DNA of 64,000 bases from UBA8106 sp964569695 (GCA_964569695.1 CAZMUA010000013.1:32629-96628), one strand, 5' to 3'; shown: positions 35,780-45,892, numbered from the stretch's first letter. The notes: generated by a model from the sequence alone, not told the origin. Numbers and translations are program-made.

Positions 35780-36838
35780 GTGCCATTACCACCTAAAAAC
35801 CCTACTGCCATGCCTTTATCCGGCGCTGCAGCACTGACAACCCTCGGTGAACGTGAGCTTATCGAACGCATTAAACAACATCTGCCGCCGCCGCCAGACT
35901 GGGTCAAGCTCGGTGTGGGCGACGATGCGGCTGTTTTCGAACCAGAACGAGGCATGCTCGATGTAGTCACAACTGACGTGATGATTGAGGGAATTCACTT
36001 CGAACGTACATTTATGACTATGGCGGATATTGGGTACAAGGCCTTAGCCATCAACCTAAGTGACCTGGCCGCCATGGGCGCAAGGCCACGCGCTATCGTC
36101 CTATCGCTGGCTCTACCAGCCCATGACATCCTCGTTTCGGAGGTGGACGAACTGCTAGCTGGAATCATTAGTCTGGCAAAAGAGTACGAGGTTGCTTTAA
36201 TTGGTGGGAATATCGCCTGTTCGCCAGGCCCCCTCTTCGTTGATATCACGGCACTCGGTTCGGTCAAACGTCGGGCGGTACTCAGCCGAAGTGGAGCCAA
36301 GCCGGGAGACGGACTGTATGTGACAGGCACTGTAGGTTCAGCCAGTGCAGGTTTTCAATGGCTTACTAAATCTAACCAAGATAATGCACCAAATCAGAAT
36401 GAGAGCATCACGCCGTGTGTGGCCCGCTTCAAACGCCCTGACCCTCGAGTCAAGGTCGGCATGTTAATGGGTAGAAATCGCATTCCCAATGCGGCAATCG
36501 ATTTAAGTGATGGTCTTGGTGACGCAATCCACAACCTGACAGGAGACGGCCTCTTCGGCGCAATCATAGATGCAACATCTATACCGATTCATCCAGGAGC
36601 AAGAACCTGGTTCGAACAGCAGGGGCTGGACCCTGTAAACGCTGCCATCCAAGGGGGAGAAGACTACGAATTACTCTTGGCAATTTCCCCTACGCCACGT
36701 TCACGAGTGACGCTAGCACGTCGTTTTGCCGAAAAAGTTACGCTGACACACATTGGCACCGTAACAAATGAACCCGACCTGATCCTACGCCAGTCTGACG
36801 GCGACGCACCTCTTCCAACTGGGTTTAGACATTTTTGA
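35780..36838 (+). CDS. thiL: Thiamine-monophosphate kinase
   Basis: This 352-residue PurM-like kinase makes thiamine diphosphate from thiamine phosphate. Key segments are LGERELIERI, VGDDAAVFEP, TTDVMIEGIHFERT, KALAINLSDLAAMGA, LIGGNIACSPG, AAIDLSDGLGDAI and QGGEDYELLLAI. The start is GTG with AAGG about 8 bases upstream; an ATG ten codons later is possible. No TPP riboswitch is apparent upstream, where the 6S RNA lies. Confidence 0.93.
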   Translation: MPLPPKNPTAMPLSGAAALTTLGERELIERIKQHLPPPPDWVKLGVGDDAAVFEPERGMLDVVTTDVMIEGIHFERTFMTMADIGYKALAINLSDLAAMGARPRAIVLSLALPAHDILVSEVDELLAGIISLAKEYEVALIGGNIACSPGPLFVDITALGSVKRRAVLSRSGAKPGDGLYVTGTVGSASAGFQWLTKSNQDNAPNQNESITPCVARFKRPDPRVKVGMLMGRNRIPNAAIDLSDGLGDAIHNLTGDGLFGAIIDATSIPIHPGARTWFEQQGLDPVNAAIQGGEDYELLLAISPTPRSRVTLARRFAEKVTLTHIGTVTNEPDLILRQSDGDAPLPTGFRHF

Positions 36839-36881
36839 TAGGCTAGACGAAGAGATTGCTAACAGGTCAACGGAGATTTGC

Positions 36882-37430
36882 ATGAAACTAATGTCCGATG
36901 GACGTGGGCGTATCATCATCACCTTAATGCTGACAGCCTGCAGTGTGGCAGTGTACTTTACAGCTCGTGTTGATTCACATCTTGTCAACTCGCAGCAAAT
37001 TTCCAGTTCTGTGCCCACCAGTCAATCTGAATCTCGGGCGACCTTACGTTTCACTGCGACAGCCTATTGCAAAGGTACCACTACCAAATCTGGTGTGAAG
37101 GTGAGAGCGGGTATTGCAGCTGCCGATCCCCAATTGTTACCTGTTGGATCCGTCATCGAGGTTAGTTCAGCAGGACCATACGATGGTATCTACACAGTTC
37201 TTGATACCGGGCCAGCAGTTCAGGGACGGCTGATCGATATTTACATGTGGAGCTGTTACGAAGCGCTTGATTTTGGACGGCGACACCTGGAACTCCGTAT
37301 TCTTCGACTCGGCTGGAACCCTGCAGATAGCAAGCCAGGGCGAGTCAATGAACTATTTATTCAATTTGAAGAGGCGTTTCGTTCGTCGCCGGTGCCCTTA
37401 CAACCACAGTCGCCGTCTGAAAAGAAATAG
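36882..37430 (+). CDS. 3D-domain protein, possible lytic transglycosylase-related
   Basis: This 182-residue protein has an N-terminal membrane anchor or signal (about 8-28). A 3D domain covers about 60-155, with three conserved Asp: AYCKGTTTKSGVKVRAGIAA, YTVLDTGPAVQGRLIDIYM and EALDFGRRHLELRIL. This double-psi barrel occurs at the C terminus of MltA and in Bacillus YocH-type proteins, so a cell-wall role is likely. The rest of MltA is absent. It converges with the ABC exporter pair. Confidence 0.8.
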   Translation: MKLMSDGRGRIIITLMLTACSVAVYFTARVDSHLVNSQQISSSVPTSQSESRATLRFTATAYCKGTTTKSGVKVRAGIAAADPQLLPVGSVIEVSSAGPYDGIYTVLDTGPAVQGRLIDIYMWSCYEALDFGRRHLELRILRLGWNPADSKPGRVNELFIQFEEAFRSSPVPLQPQSPSEKK

Positions 37431-37447
37431 CCGGAAGGAACACATCC

Positions 37448-39241
37448 TTACTCCGGACCAGCAGTCAACTCCTGATCTTTGTACTGTAACTGATACAGAC
37501 GATGGTAGATACCTCGTTGGGTAAGCAAGTTCTGATGGGTACCTCTTTCACGGATCTGGCCTTTGTGTAGAACGAGGATCTTATCCATATTTTGAATTGT
37601 CGACAAACGATGTGCTATCGCAATCGTCGTCCTACCAGCCATCAAAACTTGCAAACCATCCTGAATAAGCAATTCTGTTTCCGTATCAACACTTGACGTT
37701 GCTTCGTCAAGCACGAGAATACGAGGATCAAAAGCCAGTGCTCTAGCGAAAGACAGGATTTGCTTCTGGCCAACAGAAAAGTTGGCACCTCGTTCCGCAA
37801 CCACACTAGAAAAGCCATCTGGTAATGGAGCAATGAATCTGTCGGCGTGTACACTAGCTGCGGCCTGTTCGACCTCCGCGTCAGAAATGCCCTCTTCCCC
37901 AAGTCTGATATTCGAAGCTATCGACCCTGAAAACAAATGAACGTCCTGCAATACCAGACTAAAGAGACGCCGAAGCCCACGTAGGTCCAGTTCTCGAATA
38001 TCCACTCCATCAAGACTAATGCGGCCACGAGTCACATCATAAAATCGCATCAACAAGTTGATAATCGTCGTTTTCCCAGCACCAGTTGCACCAACAATGC
38101 CGATGCGTTCTCCTGGCGCTACCTCAAAAGACACATCGCGAAGTACAAAATCTTTTTCATTATAGGCAAACCAAACGCGATCAAATTTAATGCGTCCAGG
38201 TGCCTGCCCACTTCGACTCACTGGATTCCTTGGATTTTTCAGGAGCACTGGAGTATCGAGTAGGGTAAAAATACGTTCGGAAGATGCCATCGCTGCCTGT
38301 AACACATTGAACTTTTCTGACATATCACTGATTGGCCTGAAAAATCGCTGCGCGTACAGAAGGAAGGCCACCAACACACCTAGTGTGAGAGAGTCCTGGA
38401 GGACCCACGCACCACCGTACCAAATAATTAGTGAGGCAGCGAGCGCGCCAATGACTTCGATCGTGGGATAGAAAACTGCGTAGTACACAATTCCGGCAAT
38501 ATTTGAATCTCGATGGGTGCGGTTGATATCTTCAAATCGCGCATAACTAAGCGCTTCGCGACGGAACAACTGTACGGTAGCCATACCACTAATGTGTTCC
38601 TGTAAAAATGCGTTAATCCTCGCTATCCACAATCGAACCGTGCGGTAGGTTTCACGTACGTTTCGGCGAAACCATTGCGTCATAAAAATAATCAATGGTA
38701 AAACCGAAAACGCAATAAGCGCCAGTCGCCAGTCCATTGATACAAGAACGGTCATTATGCCGACCAACATGAAGATGTCACCAAACACCGTTACGATTCC
38801 TGAAGCGAACATGTCGTTAAGCACATCGACATCGGTCGTTACACGAGTCATGAGTCGACCAACGGGGTTACGATCATAGAATCGCATATCAAGCCGCTGC
38901 AGATGACTGTAGATTTCCATCCGCAAATCAAGCATGATCCGCTGTCCAGTCAGTTGCAGCGTGTAGGTGCGCACGTACTCCAGAATGAATGCACCGATTA
39001 GAACGAATAGAAAGATCAGAGCGACTTGATTCAGTCCAGCCATGTCTCCTGCAGCAATGTACTGATCAATCGCCAGTTTCATGAGATAAGGCTGTGCAAG
39101 CTGTAAGATCGAATGGCCAATGATCGCGAACAGCGCTATGACGACGCTAACCCGATACGGCTTCAGATAGGTCAGCAGTCGCCGCATCAAACGTGCGTCG
39201 TAGGCCTTACCGAGTACTTCTTCATCGTGTATGGTCATCAC
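37448..39241 (-). CDS. Heterodimeric ABC exporter, subunit with catalytic Walker B and altered signature
   Basis: This 597-residue half transporter has six transmembrane helices, then a nucleotide-binding domain. Walker A is GATGAGKTT, Walker B LVLDEATSSVD keeps the catalytic Glu, and the signature is FSVGQKQILSFA instead of LSGGQ. The 4-base overlap with the upstream partner gene and the reciprocal changes in that partner point to an asymmetric exporter like TM287/288, LmrCD or YheI/YheH. Substrate is unknown; multidrug or lipid export is typical. Confidence 0.88.
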   Translation of the reverse strand: MMTIHDEEVLGKAYDARLMRRLLTYLKPYRVSVVIALFAIIGHSILQLAQPYLMKLAIDQYIAAGDMAGLNQVALIFLFVLIGAFILEYVRTYTLQLTGQRIMLDLRMEIYSHLQRLDMRFYDRNPVGRLMTRVTTDVDVLNDMFASGIVTVFGDIFMLVGIMTVLVSMDWRLALIAFSVLPLIIFMTQWFRRNVRETYRTVRLWIARINAFLQEHISGMATVQLFRREALSYARFEDINRTHRDSNIAGIVYYAVFYPTIEVIGALAASLIIWYGGAWVLQDSLTLGVLVAFLLYAQRFFRPISDMSEKFNVLQAAMASSERIFTLLDTPVLLKNPRNPVSRSGQAPGRIKFDRVWFAYNEKDFVLRDVSFEVAPGERIGIVGATGAGKTTIINLLMRFYDVTRGRISLDGVDIRELDLRGLRRLFSLVLQDVHLFSGSIASNIRLGEEGISDAEVEQAAASVHADRFIAPLPDGFSSVVAERGANFSVGQKQILSFARALAFDPRILVLDEATSSVDTETELLIQDGLQVLMAGRTTIAIAHRLSTIQNMDKILVLHKGQIRERGTHQNLLTQRGIYHRLYQLQYKDQELTAGPE

Positions 39242-41067
39242 GAAGTTGCCAACTCATCCTCGAGTAACTGTTTGCGATGCAAATCGGCGTAAACGCCTCC
39301 GTAGGTGAGCAATTCATCATGAGAACCGCGCTCAACAACAGAACCATTTTGAAGGACGATTATGAGGTCAGCCTGACGTACGGTGGAAATTCGATGAGAA
39401 ACAATGAGTGCTGTCCGGTCCTGTAATTCCGTATTTAATTGCAACAGTATTCGCTCTTCCGTATACGTATCCACAGCTGACAGGGCATCATCGAGAATGA
39501 TGATCCGTGGATTAACCATGAGTGCTCGCGCAATCGCTGTACGCTGTTTCTGTCCGCCCGATAAAGTAATCCCACGCTCCCCCACAATCGTTTGGTACTC
39601 ATTTGAAAATTCTTTAATGTCGGTATCTAAGTTTGCAACTGCAGCCATGCGTTCGACGGCAATTTGATCAAGGGCCTTATCAGCAGTTGTATCGAACGAT
39701 CCAAACGCGATGTTCTCAGCGATCGTATCCGAAAACAAAAAAGGCTCTTGGGGCACAAAGCCTATGGCTCCACGCAAACTGGCAAGCGGTAACTCACGGA
39801 CATCGACGTCATCAATGAACACAGTGCCTGGTGGTGGATCATGCAATCGTGGGATGAGATTTAACAGAGTGGACTTTCCAGATCCCGTCGCACCCACAAG
39901 CGCCACTGTCTGGCCAGGATCAATACGTAGCGAAACATCACGTAACACCGGTGAGCCGTCACCGTCACCGTAGGCAAACGTTAGATGGCGAAGTTCGAGG
40001 CGCCCTTGAATGCGCTCTACTTGTTCTGGATGGGTTGTCTGTACCGAGTCAGTGATCTCCGGAACAGTATCAAGAATTGGTAACATGCGCTTCCATGACG
40101 CCATGCCGCGTTGCAGCATGTTGGTGATCCATCCAAATGCAATCACCGGCCATGACAGCATCACCAAATAAGCATTAAACGCAACAAGCTCACCCACAGA
40201 GATACGCTCGAGAACTACCGATCGACTACCCAGCCAAAGCACAAGAAGCGCGCTTAGTCCCAGGAATAATGACAGGCTTGGCGAAAACAGTCCCTGCAAC
40301 ACGATCAAACCACGATTGCGATTCAGGTATTCGTGATTGGCCTGAGCAAATCGATTCAGTTCAGCTTGTTCCTGTCCATAAGCCCGTATAACTCGAACGC
40401 CAGAAAGTGACTCCTGAACGACTGCACTAATCTCAGACAATTGAGCCTGAATATGCTCGAATCGACGGTGTATGGCAGCGCCAAAGAACTTAACCGACAA
40501 TGTCACTAAAGGTAGAGGGATGAGCGCGATTAACGTCAAGCGCATGTCAATCGACAGCATCATGACAATTGCTACAACAAACACGATAAGCGTGCTCGCT
40601 GAGTACATGATGGCTGGTCCCACCATCATTCGAACAGCGCTAAGGTCATTCGTCGCGCGTGACATGATGTCGCCAGTTCGCACAGACTGAAAATACGACA
40701 CTGACAATCGCTGTAGATGCGCGTAAAAGTCATTGCGCAGGTCGTACTCGATTTCACGACTGACACCCACAATCACCCGTCGACTCAAGAACCGAAAGCA
40801 CCCTCCTAACAGCGCAATTCCCAAGAGCGCACCCGCATACTGCGCAAGTTTGACGCGTGTCACCATAGTTGATAAATCGTCTATCGCGTATTTGAGCACC
40901 CACGGGGACAGCAATGAAACACTTGCGGTGCCGAAGACACAGGCAAGACCAAGCGTCAAACGAAGACGGTATTGAAGCACGTAAGGGATAAGACGCTGAA
41001 GCGGTGACTGCATGTACCTTCTCGAAGAACCTACTGACTCACTCGTAGGATGGTCGAACTTACTCAC
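39238..41067 (-). CDS. Heterodimeric ABC exporter, subunit with degenerate Walker B
   Basis: This 609-residue half transporter has Walker A GATGSGKST and a canonical signature LSGGQKQRTAIARAL. Walker B is IIILDDALSAVD, with Asp replacing the catalytic Glu; the switch His is in IVSHRISTV. Together with the next gene this gives one working ATP site and one degenerate site. It is probably first in its two-gene operon; 161 bases separate it from the aminotransferase gene. Confidence 0.88.
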   Translation of the reverse strand: MSKFDHPTSESVGSSRRYMQSPLQRLIPYVLQYRLRLTLGLACVFGTASVSLLSPWVLKYAIDDLSTMVTRVKLAQYAGALLGIALLGGCFRFLSRRVIVGVSREIEYDLRNDFYAHLQRLSVSYFQSVRTGDIMSRATNDLSAVRMMVGPAIMYSASTLIVFVVAIVMMLSIDMRLTLIALIPLPLVTLSVKFFGAAIHRRFEHIQAQLSEISAVVQESLSGVRVIRAYGQEQAELNRFAQANHEYLNRNRGLIVLQGLFSPSLSLFLGLSALLVLWLGSRSVVLERISVGELVAFNAYLVMLSWPVIAFGWITNMLQRGMASWKRMLPILDTVPEITDSVQTTHPEQVERIQGRLELRHLTFAYGDGDGSPVLRDVSLRIDPGQTVALVGATGSGKSTLLNLIPRLHDPPPGTVFIDDVDVRELPLASLRGAIGFVPQEPFLFSDTIAENIAFGSFDTTADKALDQIAVERMAAVANLDTDIKEFSNEYQTIVGERGITLSGGQKQRTAIARALMVNPRIIILDDALSAVDTYTEERILLQLNTELQDRTALIVSHRISTVRQADLIIVLQNGSVVERGSHDELLTYGGVYADLHRKQLLEDELATS

Positions 41068-41228
41068 TGCGGAATTTCACCGCAGTAAACCCGAATTTCG
41101 TGACGCGGCAACCAAGCAACGGCAGTTGAGGTGGTGACCTTAATGTCACTGGAGGGCGTGAACACTACTCTAACACAATCATATATCCGCCGAGATGACG
41201 GCTCACTCAGTCATAGTTTGAACTGGTG

Positions 41229-42434
41229 TCAGTCACTCATGGCCCTATCCATCGAAGACTTCGCAAGACGATGATCCGCCTCTTGCATGGTTTCTTCTTT
41301 TTTGCAAAAGCAAAAACGTAGCTTTGTACGACCAAGCTCAGCGTGACGATAGAAGCTACTACCAGGAACCGCAGCGACACCGACCTCACGAACAAGGTAG
41401 CGCGCAAACTCAACATCGTCGCTACAGTCAAACGCTTGAAGATCCGTCATGATGTAATAAGCACCAGATGGTTTATAACAATGGAAGTGGTGGCGCTCCA
41501 GAATATCAAGGAGTAGGTCGCGACGATGCTGGTAGGCAGTGGCCAATTCCTGATAGTACCCGTCAGGAAGACTGAGTGCAGCCGCACCAGCGGCCTGGAG
41601 TGGCGCCGCCGCGCCCACCGTCAGAAAGTCATGGACCTTTCGAATAGCACCAGTCAGCACTGTTGGCGCGATTGCCCAGCCAACCCGCCACCCTGTAACA
41701 CTGAATGTTTTCGATAGGCTATTGATCGTAACTGTCCGCTCAGCCATCCCATCTATAGTGGCCATCGGAACATGGCGGTGCCCATCGTAGACAATGTGCT
41801 CATAAATTTCGTCAGTGATGGCTAGCACGTTCCATTGCTGGCACAACCTGGCAATGACCGACAGCTCATCACGTGACAGAACCTTTCCGGTCGGATTGTT
41901 CGGAGTATTAATAATAATGGCACGCGTTTTTTCGTTAAATGCCGCCGCAAGTTCGTCAGGATCGAATGTCCAGTCAGGCTCATGTAGAGTCACATATCGG
42001 GGCACCGCATCTGACAAGATCGCATCTGGCCCATAATTTTCGTAGAACGGTTCAAATGCAATCACCTCGTCACCGGGATCGACACAGGCGAGCAACGTCG
42101 TGATCATCGCTTCCGTCGAACCACAGCAGACAGTCACCTGTTGGTCCGCATCCACCGGCACGTCATAGCGTTTGCTAAATTCCCTAGCAATCGCATCCCG
42201 CAGTGGTTTGGCCCCCCACGTGACAGCATACTGGTTGATGTCAGCACGGATCGCTTCACAGGCCGCTTCCTTAACCATCTCTGGCGCAGGAAAATCAGGA
42301 AACCCCTGAGACAGATTGATACCGTTGTGTTCTTGCGACAGGCGAGTCATTTCCCGAATCACGGACTCGGAAAACTGGCTCGCTTTGTAAGAACACCGAA
42401 TATTGCGTGAGTCATCTTGCATCTGACGAACCAC
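41229..42434 (-). CDS. PLP-dependent aminotransferase, class I (kynurenine/methionine type)
   Basis: This 401-residue fold-type I aminotransferase has N-terminal INLSQGFPDFPAPEMV and NQYAVTWGAKPLRDAIA, then NTPNNPTGKVLS, ITDEIYEHIVYDG and the PLP lysine in SLSKTFSVTGWRVGWAIAP. The opening pattern is that of the YbdL/kynurenine aminotransferase branch, which acts on methionine, glutamine or aromatic acids. The exact substrate is undecided. The start is GTG at 42434 or ATG at 42422. Confidence 0.85.
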   Translation of the reverse strand: MVRQMQDDSRNIRCSYKASQFSESVIREMTRLSQEHNGINLSQGFPDFPAPEMVKEAACEAIRADINQYAVTWGAKPLRDAIAREFSKRYDVPVDADQQVTVCCGSTEAMITTLLACVDPGDEVIAFEPFYENYGPDAILSDAVPRYVTLHEPDWTFDPDELAAAFNEKTRAIIINTPNNPTGKVLSRDELSVIARLCQQWNVLAITDEIYEHIVYDGHRHVPMATIDGMAERTVTINSLSKTFSVTGWRVGWAIAPTVLTGAIRKVHDFLTVGAAAPLQAAGAAALSLPDGYYQELATAYQHRRDLLLDILERHHFHCYKPSGAYYIMTDLQAFDCSDDVEFARYLVREVGVAAVPGSSFYRHAELGRTKLRFCFCKKEETMQEADHRLAKSSMDRAMSD

Positions 42435-42547
42435 CTATCCCCCACGACACACCGAATTGAACAGAAACAGGCAAGCGGCCATTATACGTGATGCGTTGAA
42501 CGCGCGCGCTCATCTTGAAACGCTGCAAGTCTCACGCACTCAACCAA

Positions 42548-42576
42548 TTGACCCGTCATTATCTCAAGACTACAAT
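42548..42576 (+). promoter_or_regulatory. Promoter of tmRNA
   Basis: TTGACC (42548-42553) and TACAAT (42571-42576) are 17 bases apart. Start near 42583 gives a 42-base leader that RNase P would remove. Confidence 0.65.
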
Positions 42577-42624
42577 AGGACCCAGGTGTGGTCATCTGGC
42601 CACGTACACTTTGAGGGTCCAATC

Positions 42625-42976
42625 GGGGGCGACACGGCTTCGACGGAGGTATGAGAGCGCGGGATGCATGTCGAGCACTATCGACTCGTAAATCCGATGG
42701 AAAAAACCATAATTGCAGATTCGCAATTAGCACTCGCTGCTTAAGAGCAGCGACGTTCACCCCGTCCTTGCCTGTGAGGCGGGACTGAATGTCATTTTAG
42801 CAGGCTGGTCGTGACGGGCGGCACCGACGCGTCACGACGAGATTTTATCGGGGCTAGTTGGTAACGGTTTGGGCGGCGCTTTAACGTTACCGGCGAACTT
42901 TCAAGGGCCGACACACATGTAGATTCTCTCGTATCTGTACTTTCGGACGTGGGTTCGACTCCCACCGCCTCCACCA
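42625..42976 (+). ncRNA. ssrA: Transfer-messenger RNA
   Basis: The 5' end GGGGGCGACACGGCTTCGAC and the 3' end with the T-arm GTGGGTTCGACTCCCAC, CGCCTCC, discriminator A and CCA form the Ala-tRNA-like part. The tag reading frame ends ...LALAA: from the likely resume codon GCA at 42715, codons give ADSQLALAA and stop at 42742-42744. Pseudoknot-forming G/C segments fill 42745-42930. The RNA rescues stalled ribosomes with SmpB; smpB is not in the window. Confidence 0.96.
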
Positions 42977-43075
42977 TTTCTCGCCTCTCCTCATTGTCGG
43001 ATATAAAATTATCCGTCAGCCCGCGATGTTCGCGGTACGCTAACGGGGCGCCATCAGGAATCTGGACAACAGCAA

Positions 43076-44257
43076 ATGCGATCTTCAGCGGATGTGGTAA
43101 TCATCGGAGGCGGATGCATGGGTGTGAGTGTCGCTTATCACCTCGCTCGTCTCGGCATGCAAAACATTGTGCTTTTGGAACGTGAACAACTGCTGGGAGC
43201 AGGATCAACCGGAAAGTGCGCTGGGGGAGCCCGTCTTCAATTTTCAAGTGAATCCAATATTCGCCTGTCTCTTGAGTCAATCGATATTCTGGAACGTTTT
43301 GAAGATGAACTCGGCCAGTCAATTGATTTCCGTCAAGACGGCTATATGTTCCTGCTTTCTGAAGCGAGCACTCTCGACACTTTCCGAAAAAACTTTGAAC
43401 TTCAACGGCGCCTCGGTGTGCCCGTTGAATGGCTGGATGTCGATGAAGCCTGTCGACGGGCGCCAGGGATGACCCGTGAAAATCTTCGCGCCGCCACGTT
43501 CTGTGGGCGCGATGGCATTGCCGATCCCAATAGCGTCACGATGGGATTTGCGAAGGCAGCCCAGCAACTCGGCGTGACGATCGAGCGTGAAGTCGAAGTT
43601 ATAGGCATTGGACTCGACGCTGACCGAATTACAGAGATCCAAACGAGTGCTGGACCAATCGAGACGCGGATCGTGGTCAATGCGGCAGGTCCCTGGTCTC
43701 ATCAGATTGGCCAAATGGTGGCGACCAGCATTCCTGTGCAACCATTCCGACGGCATATCTTTATTGCTGATGTACCACCCGACCCCAAAGACCTACCCCA
43801 TGAAGCACGCACGTCACCTTCCACGCGCATTTTGACCATCGATTTTGATACCAGTTTCTATTTTCACCGTGAAAGCACGGGCATCTTATTTGGCATGGGA
43901 GACCCTGACGAACCTTCAAGTTTCGAACAAAGCGTGAACTGGGATCTTCTGGAGCGGATTGCACCAGTCGCCGCACGACGCCTACCTGTATTGGCCGATG
44001 CCGGCATTAGCACGGCTTGGGCAGGCCTCTACGAGATGACACCAGATGCAATGCCGATCATTGGGCCAGTTGAGGAACACCCCGGGTTCTTCATCATCAG
44101 TGGATTCAGCGGACACGGCTTTCAGCATTCACCAGCTGCTGGGCGGATCCTAGCAGACATCATCACCGACCGGTCTCCTGGTGAGATTGACTTAGCACCG
44201 TTCGCATTTGACCGATTCGCTCGAGGCAGCGTGGTTCGGGAAGGGAACGTTGTTTAA
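43076..44257 (+). CDS. FAD-dependent amino-acid/sarcosine-type oxidoreductase
   Basis: This 393-residue DAO-family flavoprotein has an N-terminal Rossmann motif (VVIIGGGCMGVSVAYHLARLG minus ends, about residues 6-26) and a GSTGKCAGGARLQF segment. It has the C-terminal substrate/FAD region GLYEMTPDAMPIIGP and GFSGHGFQHSPAAGR. It resembles the beta subunit of sarcosine oxidase and dimethylglycine oxidases, which demethylate N-methyl amino acids. No alpha, gamma or delta subunit is nearby. It converges with a Na+/solute symporter gene 31 bases away. Confidence 0.85.
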   Translation: MRSSADVVIIGGGCMGVSVAYHLARLGMQNIVLLEREQLLGAGSTGKCAGGARLQFSSESNIRLSLESIDILERFEDELGQSIDFRQDGYMFLLSEASTLDTFRKNFELQRRLGVPVEWLDVDEACRRAPGMTRENLRAATFCGRDGIADPNSVTMGFAKAAQQLGVTIEREVEVIGIGLDADRITEIQTSAGPIETRIVVNAAGPWSHQIGQMVATSIPVQPFRRHIFIADVPPDPKDLPHEARTSPSTRILTIDFDTSFYFHRESTGILFGMGDPDEPSSFEQSVNWDLLERIAPVAARRLPVLADAGISTAWAGLYEMTPDAMPIIGPVEEHPGFFIISGFSGHGFQHSPAAGRILADIITDRSPGEIDLAPFAFDRFARGSVVREGNVV

Positions 44258-44288
44258 GCTCCTGCATCACAGCTGAACAACTCCGGCA

Positions 44289-45800
44289 TCACTCAACAAA
44301 CGAGTCCTCAGCAAAAGCGTCACGGAGTAGATCGCTGGAAGGTGGAGTCGACCACATACTCACGACCGGAATCACGAAGAATGGAACTACCATGGCCACC
44401 GAGGCAGCAATCGGCGTCAATTCCGGTCGTCCACTCACAATAAGGTAGCCCCCCCATACAACCGCAATCCCGAGCCCGGTGAGCATCCCGGCAAATGCGG
44501 CAGAGCCGGTCGCCGAACGCCAAAACAAGCCGTACACGTAAGGAGCCAGGAATGCGCCAGCAACAGCTCCCCAACTGAGCGACATTAACGTCACGATGAA
44601 AGCAAAATCATTGTTCGCAATCACGAAAGAAATCGCAATGAAGACAGATGCCATCCATCGCATGATTCGAAGCGACTGGGCTGGAGTCGCCTCGGGACCC
44701 GCTCGCCCAGCACGAAGGTCAACCGAAATCGCAGACGAAGAAACGAGAACGAGACTCGACAGCGTGCTCATTGAAGCCGAGAGAACCAGTAGCAGAACGA
44801 CTGCCATGAGAACCTCTGGCAGCTGGGCAGTGAGTAGTTCTGGTACAAGGACGTCGTATTGCACACCCACCGTTCCTGATTGCTCTCGGGTCAACGCACT
44901 AGCCGGCAGACCGTCAGCAAAGAATACGCGGGTTAAAGCACCCGTGAAATAAGCGGCAAACACCGTGACCGTGGCAAATACACTGGTAACGATCGTGGCC
45001 GTCGTAATGTGTCGTTCACTTTTGATGGCATAGAACTTATGGACCATCTGCGGCAAGCCCCACGGGCCGAAGCTACTCATGAAGACCACCGACCACAAAA
45101 CCCACCACGAAGGTTCGGGCGACAGTAACCCATCCGCAAAAACGTTAACCCTCATCGTCTGGACGACCGCAGTAAGACCGCCCCCTTGCCCCACAAGTAC
45201 GACGACCATGACGACGGCACCGACCAACATGATTAAACCTTGAATCAGGTCAGCGATAGCGACAGCAAAGTAACCACCGAGCGTCAGGTACAGACCAGTG
45301 CTCACACACATGATGAACAGGGCAGCTTCATAGGACAGCAGATCCTGAAAGTTAATCTCAACCAAGTGACTCAAACCCTTAAACACCGATGCGGAGTATG
45401 GGAGTAGAAAGAGAAAGATGATGCCGGCCGCGAACACCCGCAAGAGTGGCAACTGATAGCGCTTCGCGAAAAACTCTGGCATGGTTAAAGCGTCCAAATT
45501 GCGGGTCATACTTCGGGTAGGTTTCGCAAGAATTACCCAAGCGGCCAAAACCCCGAAGAGTGTATTACCGGCTGCAATCCAGAGCGCATCCAGTCCGTAG
45601 TTCCAGCCAAATTGGCCCGCAAAACCAATAAAAACGACAGCGGAAAAGTAACTCGTCCCGTAGGCAAATGCAGAAGCCCAAGGCCCGATTTGTCGTCCAC
45701 CAAGAAAAAAGTCTGTCGGAGTTCGAGTTCGGCCCATGCCCCACACCCCAAGGCCGATCATGGCAAGGATGAAGGCTGCGACAAGAAATAGAGCAATCAT
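44289..45800 (-). CDS. Sodium:solute symporter (SSS family)
   Basis: This transporter of 503 residues has about 13 hydrophobic helices. It shares SSS features such as TDFFLGGRQIGPWASAFAYG at the start of helix 2 and FGPWGLPQMVHKFYAIKSE in the PutP-type region. I start at the ATG at 45798-45800, immediately before the first helix; a start nine codons earlier is less likely. Substrates in the family include proline, sarcosine, pantothenate and sugars. The convergent oxidoreductase suggests an amino acid derivative, which is inference only. Confidence 0.87.
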   Translation of the reverse strand: MIALFLVAAFILAMIGLGVWGMGRTRTPTDFFLGGRQIGPWASAFAYGTSYFSAVVFIGFAGQFGWNYGLDALWIAAGNTLFGVLAAWVILAKPTRSMTRNLDALTMPEFFAKRYQLPLLRVFAAGIIFLFLLPYSASVFKGLSHLVEINFQDLLSYEAALFIMCVSTGLYLTLGGYFAVAIADLIQGLIMLVGAVVMVVVLVGQGGGLTAVVQTMRVNVFADGLLSPEPSWWVLWSVVFMSSFGPWGLPQMVHKFYAIKSERHITTATIVTSVFATVTVFAAYFTGALTRVFFADGLPASALTREQSGTVGVQYDVLVPELLTAQLPEVLMAVVLLLVLSASMSTLSSLVLVSSSAISVDLRAGRAGPEATPAQSLRIMRWMASVFIAISFVIANNDFAFIVTLMSLSWGAVAGAFLAPYVYGLFWRSATGSAAFAGMLTGLGIAVVWGGYLIVSGRPELTPIAASVAMVVPFFVIPVVSMWSTPPSSDLLRDAFAEDSFVE

Positions 45801-45892
45801 TAACTCACGGCAAACGCGGCACTGCACAGCATGACGCCGGCAACCCTGACAGAGCGACGTAAGGTGTGCTTACGATGAGCCGCCGGCAACAT

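Noticed and set aside
42457..42977. Small open frames on both strands around 42457-42977
   Set aside because: They lie over the tmRNA and its promoter, have no family similarity and no ribosome-binding sites.
43021..43035. Hairpin CCGCGA-TGT-TCGCGG as tmRNA terminator
   Set aside because: The stem is only 6 bp and there is no T-run after it.
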